DNA of 64,000 nt, taken from the NCBI GenBank assembly GCA_017354895.1, contig CP071496.1:124001-188000 (forward strand), in the 5' to 3' direction. The position numbers and the translations under genes were made by a program. This DNA comes from Podospora comata (lineage: Eukaryota; Ascomycota; Sordariomycetes; Sordariales; Podosporaceae). The notes beneath the pieces were generated by a model. It made no database searches. It worked only from the letters and a program-made list of their open reading frames with translations, and was not told where the DNA came from. Below, piece by piece: positions 22,082 to 33,904 of this stretch (positions are counted from its first letter, which is position 1; every line of letters begins with the position of its first letter).

Positions 22082-24056
22082 TATAGCCCAGCTCTTAGAG
22101 CTTATAAAAGGTATAAGGAATACTAATACCGTCGCTATAATTAAATAACGAAACTTTTAAACTTTACTAGCTTTACACTTAAAGACTGATTTTACCGGCT
22201 AAGAATTTTAGTTAACCCAGTCTCTTATATACTATAGCTTAAAAAACTATATTAAGGCTAATATATAGCTACTAACGGAAAAAGATACTTACTATCGACC
22301 AATAATATATTAATAACCTAGATATTTAAAATTTAATTATAATTTTCGTTAAAAAACCCGAGATCTGATAACAAACTTTTAACCTTAGTTAAAAAGCTAA
22401 CGGTATTAATATCTGTTAGCTGGTATGCCTTGATAAGCCTATAATATAGAACCTATACAGAGTTGCTGTAGGATACAGCAGTGTGCAAGCGGAAGCAAGA
22501 GGATACGACGGCAGTGCCGAAGGAAGGGTAAAGCACTGTAATACAGTGGAGTATAAGGAATAGGAATTGCCTTTATTACTCTTATTGCCCTTGCCTTTGT
22601 TACCCTTAAGGAAAAAAAGGAAAACTATTCTACAGGAGAGGAGAGAGGTCTATATAGAGGCCTTCGTAGGCCTACTGTGGGTCCTGTAGGCCCTAAAAGC
22701 CCCTATAATACTTAGGGTAGTTAGTGGGCTTTAGTGGGTCTGGTAGAACCTCATGGAAATTCATTGGACCTTTAGTAGCAAGGGTGCCCTATAGATTGCA
22801 CTATTATAGCAGCTTATTGCGTAAGCTTGCAGCCACTTTGAAAGGTTTTAGCATCCGTTGACTAAGCCTTAGGCTACAGTAGCCCTGTAAGCTTAGGCAA
22901 GGGTCCCTTGTAAAGAACATTCTAGAGGGATCTAAGCCAGAAAATTCCGTTACTGCTTATAGCAGTACTCCCTACTGTAATATCAATCTGTAGGGCAGTA
23001 AAAAGGGCACTTAGTAGTACCCACACGTTAACAAGTCTTATCTAAAGAAAACCTCGTTTTTAGATCATATTGAAATGGTGAAAAACATACAAGAACAACC
23101 ACAACACCACAAATATACCGTCAATAGGTCCTTGAATGACCTCACCTGCGTGACAGTAGCTCGCTCGCAGGCGCACTTCTCGCAGGACAAAGAAAAGACG
23201 TTATGGGCTCGCAGGCCACATAATAGGCACCGGATTGGCCTGATCAGAGGGCCAGAATTGCCTGCACGCGAGCAAGGCACAAAATATGAAGAAAATAAAA
23301 GTCCATGATCCGTCTAAAACAGAATGTCAGAAGCAGACCGTTTATATACATGACCCCTGACCTTCCCTGAGCTCCACTTCCTTACTCATACCCTCAGGCC
23401 AGTGGCCGCACCCCAAACCAATATATTTTCTTGTTGGGTGTCTGTGTAACACGAGAAGCCAGACTATCATTTCGAGAGAAATCCAATGCTGATTTTGGAA
23501 AGTATATTGCCAAAAACTAAGGAAGATTTCTCTCTCATTTTTACATTTACTCACTTCCATCTTCCAATAGCCTTAGGCGTATAAGCGCTAATAGAAAATA
23601 AAACTTAAAAATAAAACGGGGCAGCAAAAATAAATTTCGGGATCTCAGTGCCAATGAGGTATGTATAGAGAATATATTCCTAAGAAGCGTGATAGTTAAC
23701 TACCCAATTCTATTTTTTTATAACTAAATAGGTATTAACTTTACTAATTCGTTTTTATAATCGTACTATATTACCTTGAGTCACGCTTTTACCAAAGATT
23801 CGGTTAAGTTTATTAATCCTACGGTATAGCGGAACCTCTTGACTTTGCTTTACTGTATATTAAACAAATATAAGGTTATTTATACCTTCGAGCCTAGCTG
23901 TAAATCTCATATGCTTAAACCTTTGCTTTTTTAGACTTATTAACTCCTTATATGTTTAATAAAATAGTAATACTTACTGCGCAATAACGAAGACCCTATA
24001 TCTAAAAAGCCTATTAAGGGAATACTAATAAAATCTTATACGGACTAATTATATCC
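22082..24056. other. Sequence between two inverted solo LTRs
   Basis: The ends of this 2-kb segment are AT-rich. From about 22400 to 23050 lies a block of more even composition with direct short repeats (TAGGCC, CCCTTG, GTAGGGC), probably part of another repeat element; I see no TG...CA boundaries for it. From 23050 to 23580 composition is normal with only short open frames. No gene is supported. Confidence 0.45.
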
Positions 24057-24450
24057 TGTGATGAACTTCTATCCAGAACCTCTGAAAAAAATATTAGTTA
24101 AAGGCACTTCTGAACAATCCCAGTTTAGTATAGCTAAACAGTATACAACAATAACTTGTCTCGATCACAATAGTCTAGATACTAACAATTGTAACTTATA
24201 TTGCATACTGCGGAACTATTTATCTACACCAGCCAGTTCCTCCGTATATATAGACCTATGCTAAGACATAAAGTATTCTCTCTCTTTGAGAATTATAAAT
24301 GATTTCTAGAAATCATTTATAATTCCTTTAGCTCCGAATAATCCACTTCCTATTGGTCCGTTCCGTTCACCTGGACCGTGTGCCCCGCTCTATCGCTCGG
24401 TCCAGCTCTGATTAGTTCTTTATAGCCCCACTGTCTCCCAAACCGTGACA
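24057..24450 (-). mobile_element. Solo LTR, family A, right copy (inverted)
   Basis: Read on the minus strand this 394-bp unit starts TGTCACGGTTTGGGAGACAG and ends GTTCATCACA, matching the left copy closely; most differences are transitions. The flanking bases are TATCC (24052-24056) and TATCT (24451-24455), a 5-bp target duplication differing by one C/T change. It is therefore an independent solo LTR insertion, not the other end of one element. Confidence 0.8.
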
Positions 24451-25811
24451 TATCTCTACTAAGTTAAATACTTTAAAAAACATAAATCTTTCGTTTAATA
24501 TTAACCTATTAATTCTAAATCTCTATAGCAAGTTAGCTAGCACGCAGAATAATACTACGCTTCCTTCAAACTACTACTGAGCCTAATTACTATTACTATA
24601 AGTTTATTTTATATTATTAACTAACCTATTATTTTAGAAGAAGCTGTAAACTATTACGAGCTGTAAGTTCACTAAGGCAAATTAGCTACTGTAACACCTT
24701 ACTTCATTAACCGAATCTAAGCTAAAGAAAAAAAAAGAGGAAGGGTGGCTTGCCCGGCCAGCCTTGCAGTAGTTTTGAAGACCTGCAAGCTAGGTGGTCT
24801 GTGTGGCAAGTAAATATAAGTGGGGCACGTGGATTCTGCCACACCAGTGGGAATAAGGCGGTGTGGGCCAGTGCCATGACACCGCCCGTTTTATTTTCGA
24901 TTTTATTTTCTATCGGCGCTTATATGCTTCGGGTTCAATGGAAAACTGAGGGGCGTGAATGTAGAAGATAGGGAGAGAAATCTTCCTCAGTTTTGACAGG
25001 ATGTCTTCTGAAATCTGCATTGGATTTCCCTGGAAATGACAGTCTGGTTGTTGATGATGTTGTCGTGCTTGGCACTCTTGGCTGTGGTGTATGTTTTCCA
25101 GGTTCACGATGGTTGCAGCAGTTCAATCTTGCCTTTGCTTTACTTGCAGACGTTGGCTGTGCTATTTAGGTACAGTGGTTGAATGATTATGCAATTTCCA
25201 GAAACTGAAAGGTGGCATAAGATGTTCGTTTGGGGCCGTGTCTACCGCTTACTTGAGTCAATGATGATAGTACCTAGGTGGGAATATAAACTCAAGCTAG
25301 AAGGCCTTACACAAGATAATGACCGATCTAACGAACCTACCTAGGGAAATGATGCTCTCGGACTTTCTTGTATAGATATGGATTTCTTCACATGATACCT
25401 TAGGTAGTCCTATGTTGTCTAAGCCCAGTACAAATCATCTCCGTTGTTAGAGTTCAACATAGATATGTTCCTTTACCCACCACGATATCCTGCCCTCGAG
25501 CTCTTTTTCCAGTTTGATAATAAAACAGTATGTCAGGTGTCAGCATCACACTTATGCCATATGTGATATATCCACTCACTGCCATCATACAATCCTCCAT
25601 GCCAAGCCCACATACCCTGCAATGGCGCAAGGGCCCATCCTATCAGGCAGATAAGCGAATTTGTAAGCACACACGCACTCCGTAGGTCTCTTGACCATGT
25701 CAGCACAACAACCGTCCACGCATATTTTCATATCCATACCTGTTCTCGACATCCTTCCACACTTAACACGCCTCATGATAGCAGGATTTATCGAATATCA
25801 GAGACAGCACT
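24451..25811. other. AT-rich flank then intergenic
   Basis: The part 24456-24735 is AT-rich repeat-like DNA. From 24740 composition is normal and no gene is supported. ACCTAGGTA-type motifs lie at about 25272-25281 and 25336-25346. The last few hundred bases are the likely promoter of the Zn2Cys6 gene at 25812. Confidence 0.45.
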
Positions 25812-28073
25812 ATGGAGACGGTCTCCCAACTGAGCCGCAGAAAGGGTACGCAATTTTCCTCCTCGTTATCTGTGACCCCTGAAGTGGAACAATCGACTAA
25901 GATGGCTTCATAGCCTGCGACCTTTGCTTCGTCAAAAAGATCAAATGCGACATGATTAAACCTCAGTGCTCCAACTGCAAGCAATACAACACCGAGTGCA
26001 AAACAACAGCAGTGCGTCGTCGGATTGGCCGGCCGAAAGTGGCGAGGCACGACACCAATGCCAGCGCAGAGACAGACTCACCCGATGAGCACGAAGCAGC
26101 TGCGTTAAAGGTGGACAGGTGAGCTTCTTGGTGATTGATTGAGGAAGGCCACAAGCGATGCTGATGCCACGCAGCGAGCATAGCGCCAAAATCCAGGGCC
26201 TGGAGGCACGTCTCGCCCGCATTGAGGAGCAGCTACAACAAGTCCTCAGTGTTGCCTCGGCCGCCCTCGCCAGCGCAAATCGAATTCCCGAGTCGAGGGT
26301 TATAACCATGTCCAGCGGCGAGGAGAGCGACTTCGACAACGCCATCAGGGTACGCAACACCCTTCTTATGCCCGGCTCGTCAACCGATACATCCGGCCCC
26401 AGTGCAGGCTCGACCGCAACCTCCAGCCCAAGCGAATCCGTCATCCGCGCCTCCTCACCTAACCTGCCCCCACTAGAAGAAATTCTCCCCATCATCAACA
26501 CGTACTTTTCCCAGATCAACCACGCCATCCCGTTGTTCAGCCAAGCTGACTTCATGCGCATGTTACATGACTGGTACACCCATCCCGCCCGCAGGTCTTG
26601 GGCGGCATGGGCGGCTGTCAACATTGTGTTGGCTCTTGGGTCATGGATCCCCACTACCCCGATCCAAGATATGAACTTTGCCGAGGCAGAGACGGCTTTC
26701 AAGGGATACATGAACAACGCCCAATCCGTCCTTGCCGAGCTGGTTACGCGCGAGCAAGATCTGTTGGGCCTTCAGACGTTGCTTGGACTCGTGATCCTCT
26801 ACCAGACCATGGCAAACTCCAAGCAAGGAGCTGTGCTGATAGGTGCTGCTGTTCGGCTAGTTCATCGGTTGCAGATGCAAAGTAGGAACAACATCGAGGT
26901 GTCGTACCCGCAAGAGCAAGGACTGCACAGGTGTCGTTTGTTTTGGATTGCCTACATGCTTGACAAGGAGATCTCGTTGAAGCATCACACGCCGTCGATA
27001 CAATTGGATGCTGATATCGACCAGGACCTTCCGTCAAGCGATCCGGCAGACGGGGTGGGCGACATATACACGGGCGACGGTCTAGTGCGGGTGAATTACT
27101 TCCGTCTGCGCGTTCGCTTGGCGCATATTCAAGGCCGAACATATGACATGCTGTACTCCACGCGGAGCAGCAAGATATCCATGGCCGGGAGACAAGCGCG
27201 CGTGATCAGACTGACATATCTGCTGGAAAACTGGAGGTCAAACATCCCGGCCGAGATGCTACCTGATGCCATCAACAGTCGCCTGGGTCGGATGGAACGC
27301 ATCCTGATGTCTGCGCTATATGGGTCATTTGTTGGTTGTATGGTCATGGTGCATGGAATCTGGAGCCAGCAGGCTGCTTGGATGAAGATCATCTCGGACC
27401 GCAGCCTGATGGCGCTGCAGATGGGCAGGACCGACGAACGGAAGTCCTGCATCAACCAACAGCCCCCGCTGCCGTCGGCTTGGAAGAGATGTGTCCAGCT
27501 CAGCAGGGAATTTTCCCGAGCCTTGATGCAATTGCCCGAGAGTGATGTTAATATCTGGTAAGTGCCGCGGTACTTGTGAGGATCATTCCAGCTGACCAGA
27601 TCATCAGGGCCAATTTGGCGGCATTGCTGTCGTGCCTGGTCATTATCTTGACCAACATGTTCCAGTCCCCCGGACACGAGGACTTGGAAGAAGACAGGCA
27701 GATCACCCAATGGCTGGTTCGGATGTTGAACAAAGTAAAAGACTTGTCTGTCATGGTGCCGCTCACCCAAATGCACGTTGTCGTTGCCGATCTAGAGCGG
27801 CGTGCTGAGGCGGCAGTCGCAACGGCCCAGATGAAGCGACAGGCGCTTCAGGAACGACTGCTCATGATGTCTGGCCAAGCGAGTTGGGGTCAGGAAATTG
27901 CCCAGCCTGAGCATGGCGATGATGAGAATGTCGAGCAACCATTGTTTTGGGATACCGAAGCAGTCGACTTTGGGGTACTGGATATGAGCAATGGTCTGGG
28001 GGGGCAGACGATTGTCGACTGGCTAGATGGCCAATATCCACAGGGGATGGATCTGGGAGAGGCCATTTCCTAA
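25812..28073 (+). CDS. Zn2Cys6 transcription factor
   Basis: Four exons, 25812-25845, 25914-26118, 26175-27557 and 27608-28073, keep one frame and code for 695 residues. The first exon is tiny (METVSQLSRRK) and joins directly to the zinc cluster CDLCFVKKIKC then CSNCKQYNTEC, the standard C-x2-C-x6-C-x6-C-x2-C-x6-C spacing. A basic linker (RRRIGRPK) and a coiled coil in exon 3 (KIQGLEARLARIEEQLQQ) follow, so it probably binds DNA as a dimer. The middle homology domain spans about residues 180-600 (INTYFSQINHAIPLFSQADF and the GLHRCRLFWIAYMLDKEISL block). Another open frame uses the upstream ATG at 25697, but its frame does not fit the GTACGC donor at 25846, so I prefer 25812. Its neighbour on the same strand is an AIFM3-like reductase 406 bp downstream; regulation of that gene is possible but not shown. 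Confidence 0.9.
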
Positions 28074-28479
28074 ACGTGTTACTGAATGATTTGACATGAC
28101 ATTGCAACTGGACCTGTCCCCCAAGATCGATGGCCTCTCTTGGCAAAGGGACGGCTCGCAGTGTCCACAGCCAAATCCCGGATCCACAATGACGACAGAC
28201 GACACCTCTTGTCGACCTTGATCCAATTAGAGCTCATAGATAACCTTATCAATTCTTGATTGACCAATGGGAGAGCTCCCGAATGCTGCTTACTGCCCCT
28301 CTGTGCCACCCCCCCCACCAAGATGCCCCCCCCCCGAGCTGTCCGCAGCTGCTGCATGACAACGGGCCATTCCCCTCACCTCCCATGCCTCCATCCCATA
28401 TTCGTCTTGTGCCATTGACGTGCTTCATCTTCTCTCCTGCGCCTGTCCCGCCTGATACCCTGCTTATAAATCACCCTTG
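28074..28479. other. Intergenic between regulator and AIFM3-like gene
   Basis: No gene here. C-rich tracts lie at about 28309-28336. A TATAAA at 28465-28470 lies only 10 bp before the first ATG of the next gene but 127 bp before its second in-frame ATG. Confidence 0.5.
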
Positions 28480-30303
28480 ATGAGAGTTCTGTCGCGCCTT
28501 GTTCGCAATCGCAACACCCAAATAACAGCATCGGGATTGCCCCTCCACGTCCGACCGTTTGTTCCACGATTCTTTGCAAAATCCATAACGACCAGAATGG
28601 CTCAGGAATACAAGCTCAAGGGCGTCACGTCCCTGGATCTCAAGCCAGGTGACAAGCAAGAAGTGGAGGTCGAGGGTCTCGATGCCAAGGTTCTCCTCTT
28701 GAATGCCGGAGGTGTCGTCCAAGCCACCGGTCCCAGGTGTACCCACTACGGAGCACCTCTTGTCAAGGGTGTGCTGGGAACAGATGGCAAGCTCACTTGC
28801 CCGTGGCACGGTGGTACGCGTCTTCCCTGCTTGACATGCTCCCATGTCGTGCTGTGCTCTTACTGATCACTGTTCTTCCCAGCCTGCTTCAACGGAAAGA
28901 CCGGCGACGTCGAAGATGCCCCCGCCCTCGATGCCCTTCCCATCTTCAAGGCTACCGAGAGAGACGGCGCTGTTTACATCACCGGCGAGGCCGCTACCAT
29001 CAAAGCCGGCCACCGCAAGCCCAAGTTCAAGTGCAAGGCCACGGGAGGCGACAAGGTCGTTATTGTTGGAGGTGGATCTGGAACTCTTGGGGCTGTAGAA
29101 GGCCTTCGCGAGACGGGGTACACCGGCCCCATCACAGTCATTAGCAACGAAGGTTACCTGCCCATTGACAGACCAAAGCTCAGCAAGGCTTTGTTGACCG
29201 ACCTGAACAAGCTCCAGTGGAGAGACGCCGAGTGGTACAAGGAGGGCGATGTGGATATTGTCCAGGACGAGGTGGCTGGCGTGGACTTTGCCACCAAAAC
29301 GGTGTCGACCAAATCTGGCGGCAAGTTTGCCTACAGCAAGCTTATTCTCGCGACGGGCGCCACGCCAAGAGTGCTTCCTCTCCAAGGCTTCAAGGTGCTG
29401 GGCAACATCTTCACCCTCAGAAACGTCCGCGATGCCGAGAACATCAACAAGGCCATTGGGGAGAAGGGCAAGAAGATTGTTATCGTCGGGTCCTCCTTCA
29501 TCGGCATGGAGTTGGCTGTGGCCACTTCCAAGAACAATGATGTGACTGTGGTGGGAATGGAACAGGTTCCACTTCAGCGGGTTCTCGGTGAGAAGGTTGG
29601 TGGTGCCATCCAAAAGCTGGTGGAAAGCAAGGGCGTCAAGTTTTACATGTCGGCTGGCGTTGAGAAGGCTGAGCCCTCGGGCTCTGACCCATCCGTGGTC
29701 GGGTCAGTTCACCTGAAGGATGGCACCAAGCTTGAGGCTGATCTCGTTATTCTGGGTGTTGGCGTTGTTCCGGCGACTGAGTACCTCAAAGATAACAGCG
29801 TTGTCAGGTTGGAGGAGGATGGCAGCCTCAAGGTCGACGAGTCGTTCTCTGTGGTGGGTCTCAAGGACGTGTATGCTATTGGAGACATCGCCTCGTTCCC
29901 CTACCACGGACCTGCTGGTGACGGCAAATACGTCCGCATCGAGCACTGGAACGTTGCCCAGCAAGCTGGACGCATTGCGGCTGGACACATCACCAACCCA
30001 GCGCGCGCCAACCTCAAGTCGCAGCCATTCGCCCCAATTTTTTGGAGTGCCCTGGGTGCCCAGATGCGCTATTCCGGCAACACACAGGCCAGCGGGTTTG
30101 ATGATGTGGTTGTTCAGGGCAGCTTTGACGAGGGCAAGTGGGTGGCTTACTACACCAAGGGGGAGACTGTCGTGGCCATGGCCAGCATGGGCAAGGACCC
30201 AGTCATGGCTCAGTTTGCGCAGCTGCTGCCGCTGGGCAAGCTGCCGAGCAAGTCCGAGTTGCAAAAGGGGCTTGACTTGCTGAGTCTCGGTCCACCGAAT
30301 TAG
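28480..30303 (+). CDS. AIFM3-like Rieske [2Fe-2S] / FAD-dependent NAD(P)H reductase
   Basis: Two exons, 28480-28813 and 28883-30303 (GTACGC...CCCAG intron), give 584 residues. The N-terminus (MRVLSRLVRNRNTQITASGL) looks like a mitochondrial presequence. The Rieske domain at about 45-140 has the cluster ligands in CTHYGAPLVKG and CPWHGACF (C-x-H...C-x2-H). A pyridine nucleotide-disulfide oxidoreductase fold follows, with the first FAD motif VVIVGGGSGTLGAVEGL, the NAD(P) motif IVIVGSSFIGMEL and the second FAD motif VYAIGDIASFP. The C-terminal domain is reductase-like. This architecture is that of AIFM3/AIF-like proteins and related ferredoxin reductases, which move electrons from NAD(P)H through FAD and an iron-sulphur centre. 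All key ligands are present. A second in-frame ATG at 28597 would drop the presequence. Codon use is balanced, unlike many neighbours, which fits steady expression. Confidence 0.93.
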
Positions 30304-30710
30304 GATTGTGTTAACACAGGCTCTCTCAAGTTTCGGGGGGGTTGTTATCCGTGGCTTAAGGATGAGTGTATGACCTGAACACTGGGCATTTTGAATTGTT
30401 TGTTTGATGGAGGGTTCAAGTTGAACTAGAAATATATTATCACTATCAAGAGGCCAATAATGCCAGCCACCTCGTTGAGATGATCCAAGATGATGGTACT
30501 AGTTGTTCAAAGCAATCAACCCTAACCCTATTTGTTCAGAGGAAAAACTGTGACGTTGCTTCAGCTTGTCACAGAAAATGCGTGGCCGAGTCAACGTAGA
30601 CCTGTGACAACACAACGGCCATGTTCCGCGACGATGCACTTTTCCGACGCTCTCTTTGCTTCAACCCCACTCTTTTGATGGTTTTTTTTTTTTTTTTAAA
30701 TCTGTCATTA
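30304..30710. other. Intergenic before P450
   Basis: No gene is seen. A poly-T run (30681-30697) lies just upstream of the P450 ATG at 30711. Confidence 0.5.
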
Positions 30711-32555
30711 ATGAGCACAATTTTCACCGCTACCGCCCAGCTCCTGGGGTGGTCGCTCTGCTTTGTCTTGACCACCATCGCCACGCTCGCCTTCTACAGG
30801 GTGTATCTGCATCCTTTGGCGGGGATACCAGGGCCGAAGCTCGCGGCGGTGTCGAATGTTTGGTTGGCAAGGTGGGTAGTGAAGGGACGGGTGAGGGAAC
30901 TGACCAAGTGGTTGCATCAGACATATGGGCCTGTCGTGAGGGTTGGGCCGGGGGAGGTGTGGGTTTGTGGGGTGGGGGGGTTCAAAGAGATTTATGGTAG
31001 GTACTGGGTACTCATCTGTTGGGGTTTGGTGATTGGTATGCTGATTTGGGGGGGTACCTACCTAATAAGGGGTCACGAGTGGGTTTGGGAAGGGGGAGTT
31101 TTATGGTGAGCTTTGAACCGACCAGAGATGGACCTTGCTTTGGTTGGAGGAGAGAAAGAGACTGATGGGAGAAGCAGTGGCGACGGCGTTGAATAAACCG
31201 GCTTCGGTAAACCAGTGGAAGTTGGGGCTTGTGTGGCCGGATACGTTGGATTTGCTGTCGGAGTTTGATGGGAAGAGGTATCGGTTGCAGAGGAGGCTGA
31301 TTGGGCCGGTGTATACTGCCAGTAATGTTAAAAGGTTTGAGGGGGCGGTTGATGGGGTTCTTGCTGCTGCTGTTGCGAGGCTGAAGGTCATCGAAGGCTG
31401 TGGAGGGGGCGCGGGAACGGTTGACTTGAAGGAGTGGATGCATATCATTGCTGTTGAGTGCTTGGGAGCGGTGGTGCTGGGGTGGTCGCCGGGGTATATC
31501 AAGAGTGGGAGTGATGGGGGGACGAGTAAGCAGAGCTATATGGGATGGAAAAGGAAGAGCCTTTTTGGGTTGTTTCCTGCTGTGACAAAGGTGTCGCTGT
31601 TCGACTCTGGGATGGGGAAAAGGGTTGGGAAGCGGTTAGGGAGGTTTTGGGCGGATGCTTGGGGAGTTACCTTTGCGACGCCGAAGGGGTTCAAACCTTT
31701 CTTCACGGTATGTGTGTGATGGTGGTCTGTCAAGATTGAGCTGACAGAGAGTAGCCGGTGTATCAAAAGGTGTCGAAACGAATCACCGCCGCTCTGGCCC
31801 CTTCACAAAGCGCAAAAGCTAAAGTGAAGAAAAACAAATCACTGGAAGTGAAAGAGGACCTGCTCACCGACTTGATACAGCTTCACCTCTCCCGGCCTGA
31901 CGAATTTACTGACAACTACCTCCGGCGGATGGCAGTCACGAATTTCGGCGCGGGACACGAGACGTTGTGCGCTACACTGACCTCGGTTCTTGCCATGATT
32001 GGCTCGCATGCTGAAGTCGAGGCACGATGTTTTGCAGAGATTAGCAGCTGTCTGCAGGGTGGGCCATACAAGAGACGATATGATTTGGAAGATGTTACGA
32101 AACTGAGATACACCCAAGCCGCCATCAAGGAAGCGCAGAGGCTGTGGCCGGTGATAGGCATGAGCTTGTCCCGAACAGTTCCGGAGGATGGATGTGTAAT
32201 AGGGGGGTATGCCATTCCAGCAGGCACAACTCTGGGCTGTAGTCCGCTTGGGCTACATGCATTCAATGAAGATGTGTTTGGGGTGGATGGGTTAGAGTAC
32301 AGACCTGAAAGGTGGCTGATTGAGGACCTGGAAAGATTAAGGGCGATGGAGAGAAACAACTTAATATGGGGTGGGGGAGGCAGGACGTGTCCAGGGAGGT
32401 ATTTGGCTGAGATGATTGTCTTCAAAGTGGTCACTGCGCTGCTGGCGGAGTTTCAAGTCGAAGTTGTCGAGATGCCGGAAGAAGGAAACATGGAGTGCTA
32501 CTTTATGGCGATGATGTCTGGCGTGGTGGTAAGACTGAGAGAGAGGTCTCGATAA
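30711..32555 (+). CDS. Cytochrome P450 monooxygenase (first copy)
   Basis: The protein begins with a membrane anchor (residues about 6-28), then HPLAGIPGPKLAAVSN, the proline-rich hinge. The I-helix reads NFGAGHETL, the K-helix EAQRLWP (ExxR), then PERWL and the haem loop WGGGGRTCPGRYL with the Cys ligand. A clear intron lies at 31708-31754 (GTATGT...GAGTAG) and joins exons in frame. Exon 1 ends near 30996 with a GTAGGT donor, but the way it joins the next coding block is unclear. Text in one frame (FEPTRDGPCFGWRRE) ends at about 31155, and the downstream frame (EERKRLMGEAVATALNK) begins at about the same place one base out of step. So either an intron is missed or the gene has a frameshift there. 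It should be an ER-bound oxidase using a P450 reductase; the substrate is unknown. On the coding strand it is G-rich from about 30850. Confidence 0.8.
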
Positions 32556-32692
32556 CACTTGGGCAGCAGAATGAGAATATTGGAAACAAAAGTCTTTCCC
32601 TACTTACATGAAGATCTTTCGCCAACCTAAGTATTACTATCAGTCCAACAACGTCAAAAGACCAACCACACTTCACCTGTGCCTACCACCTC

Positions 32693-33904
32693 TCAGCCTT
32701 TAATCTCAAAAACCCTGCTCACAGCCCCTGCCCCATTAGCCGAATACAGGCCCAAAAACCTCCTATCATCCAACCTGAACAACCCCGGCCAATGGCTCCC
32801 CCTCCCCGCAGCCACCGCCGCCCTCTCCCCTTCTCCATTCCCATCTCCTACCCCCTCCCATCTCCTACCCCCATCCCTGCTCAAAACAATCTTCATCTCC
32901 CCCCCATCCACTCCCTCCCCGCCCTCCGACTCACTCACCCCCTCATTTGTCATAAAGCTCACCACCAAAACCCCGCCCACGCTCACGACCTGCGGCGCCC
33001 CAGCATCCTTCCCCTTCCTCGCCGTATAAACCCTCCTCCTCGTGCCCTGCCCCCATGTCTCCCCATCATCAAAACTCTCCACCAAACCCACCGCAAACCT
33101 CCTCCCCCCCTCCTCCTCGGTAGTGGTCTCAAAAACACAAACCAACCTCCCCTCTTCCTCCCCCCCAACCTCAGCAACCCCCACCATCCCATCCCTCGAT
33201 TCTTCTCCCTCCCCCGCCCTCGACACCAAAACCTCCTCCCCCCAAGTCCGCCCACCATCGCCACTCACCCTGAGCATGTTATCCTGCCTGTTGACCCCCC
33301 TCTCACTGCTATAGTAAATTTGCACCCTCCCCCTCCCATCCACCCTCAAAAACGGCTCCCACAACCCGTTATTTTCTTTCTTCGCTGCCCGCTCAGAGGC
33401 GTGGGAGAGAAACTCCCATGTTCTTCCAAAGTCGGTGGAGACACACAGGGTGATGCGGTAGTAGGTGTATTTTCTTGTTAACGGGTCGATGTCGTGGTTG
33501 CGGAAGGCGTAGAGCATGTTTCCGTTGGGGAGCTGCAGGGCGAAGGGGTTGTCGATTTCGTGGGTCGACGCGTTGGCTGTCCAGATGTGGGAGAGGAAGG
33601 TCCAGGTTTGGGTTGGATGATGGCTGGAGGTGCTGGCGGAGAGGGTTTTGAGGCCGTTTGAGTGGTGGGTGGTGGTGTAGGATGTTAGGAGTAGGGGGCT
33701 GTCGGGGGTGGGGGAGGAGAGGTTGAAGAGGGTGGTGGCGCGGGGGTAGACAGCGTTCGGGTGGATGAGGATCGGGGGGGAGATTGGGTTGAAGGAGAGG
33801 GTTGGTGGTGGTGAGCGGGGTGGGAGGAGGGGGGTTGCGGCGATGAGGGGGAGGGGGGATAGCAGCAGGTGGAGGAGGACCGAAAGGAAAAAGTAAGTAA
33901 TCAT
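32693..33904 (-). CDS. Secreted Asp-box beta-propeller protein, probably GH93 exo-arabinanase type
   Basis: A single exon of 403 residues. The ATG at 33904 gives a clean signal peptide (MITYFFLSVLLHLLLSPLPL); the frame is open further upstream but that part is not signal-like. Four Asp boxes (S-x-D-x-G-x-x-W) are visible: STDFGRTW, SGDGGRTW, SFDDGETW and SRDGGRRW, the mark of sialidase-fold propellers. The segments PFALQLPNGNMLYAFRN and GLWEPFL suit family GH93, whose members release arabinobiose from arabinan ends, better than classical sialidases (from memory of the family). It would act outside the cell on pectin side chains. The 5' part of the coding strand is C-rich and the 3' part G-rich, switching at about 33420. 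The P450 gene is tail to tail with it, 137 bp apart. Confidence 0.78.
   Translation of the reverse strand: MITYFFLSVLLHLLLSPLPLIAATPLLPPRSPPPTLSFNPISPPILIHPNAVYPRATTLFNLSSPTPDSPLLLTSYTTTHHSNGLKTLSASTSSHHPTQTWTFLSHIWTANASTHEIDNPFALQLPNGNMLYAFRNHDIDPLTRKYTYYRITLCVSTDFGRTWEFLSHASERAAKKENNGLWEPFLRVDGRGRVQIYYSSERGVNRQDNMLRVSGDGGRTWGEEVLVSRAGEGEESRDGMVGVAEVGGEEEGRLVCVFETTTEEEGGRRFAVGLVESFDDGETWGQGTRRRVYTARKGKDAGAPQVVSVGGVLVVSFMTNEGVSESEGGEGVDGGEMKIVLSRDGGRRWEGVGDGNGEGERAAVAAGRGSHWPGLFRLDDRRFLGLYSANGAGAVSRVFEIKG

Noticed and set aside
25697-25882. Earlier start for the second Zn2Cys6 gene.
   Set aside because: Its frame does not match the zinc-cluster exon through the GTACGC donor; the ATG at 25812 does.
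28867-29613. Long minus-strand open frame inside the AIFM3-like gene.
   Set aside because: It is antisense to conserved Rieske and FAD motifs.
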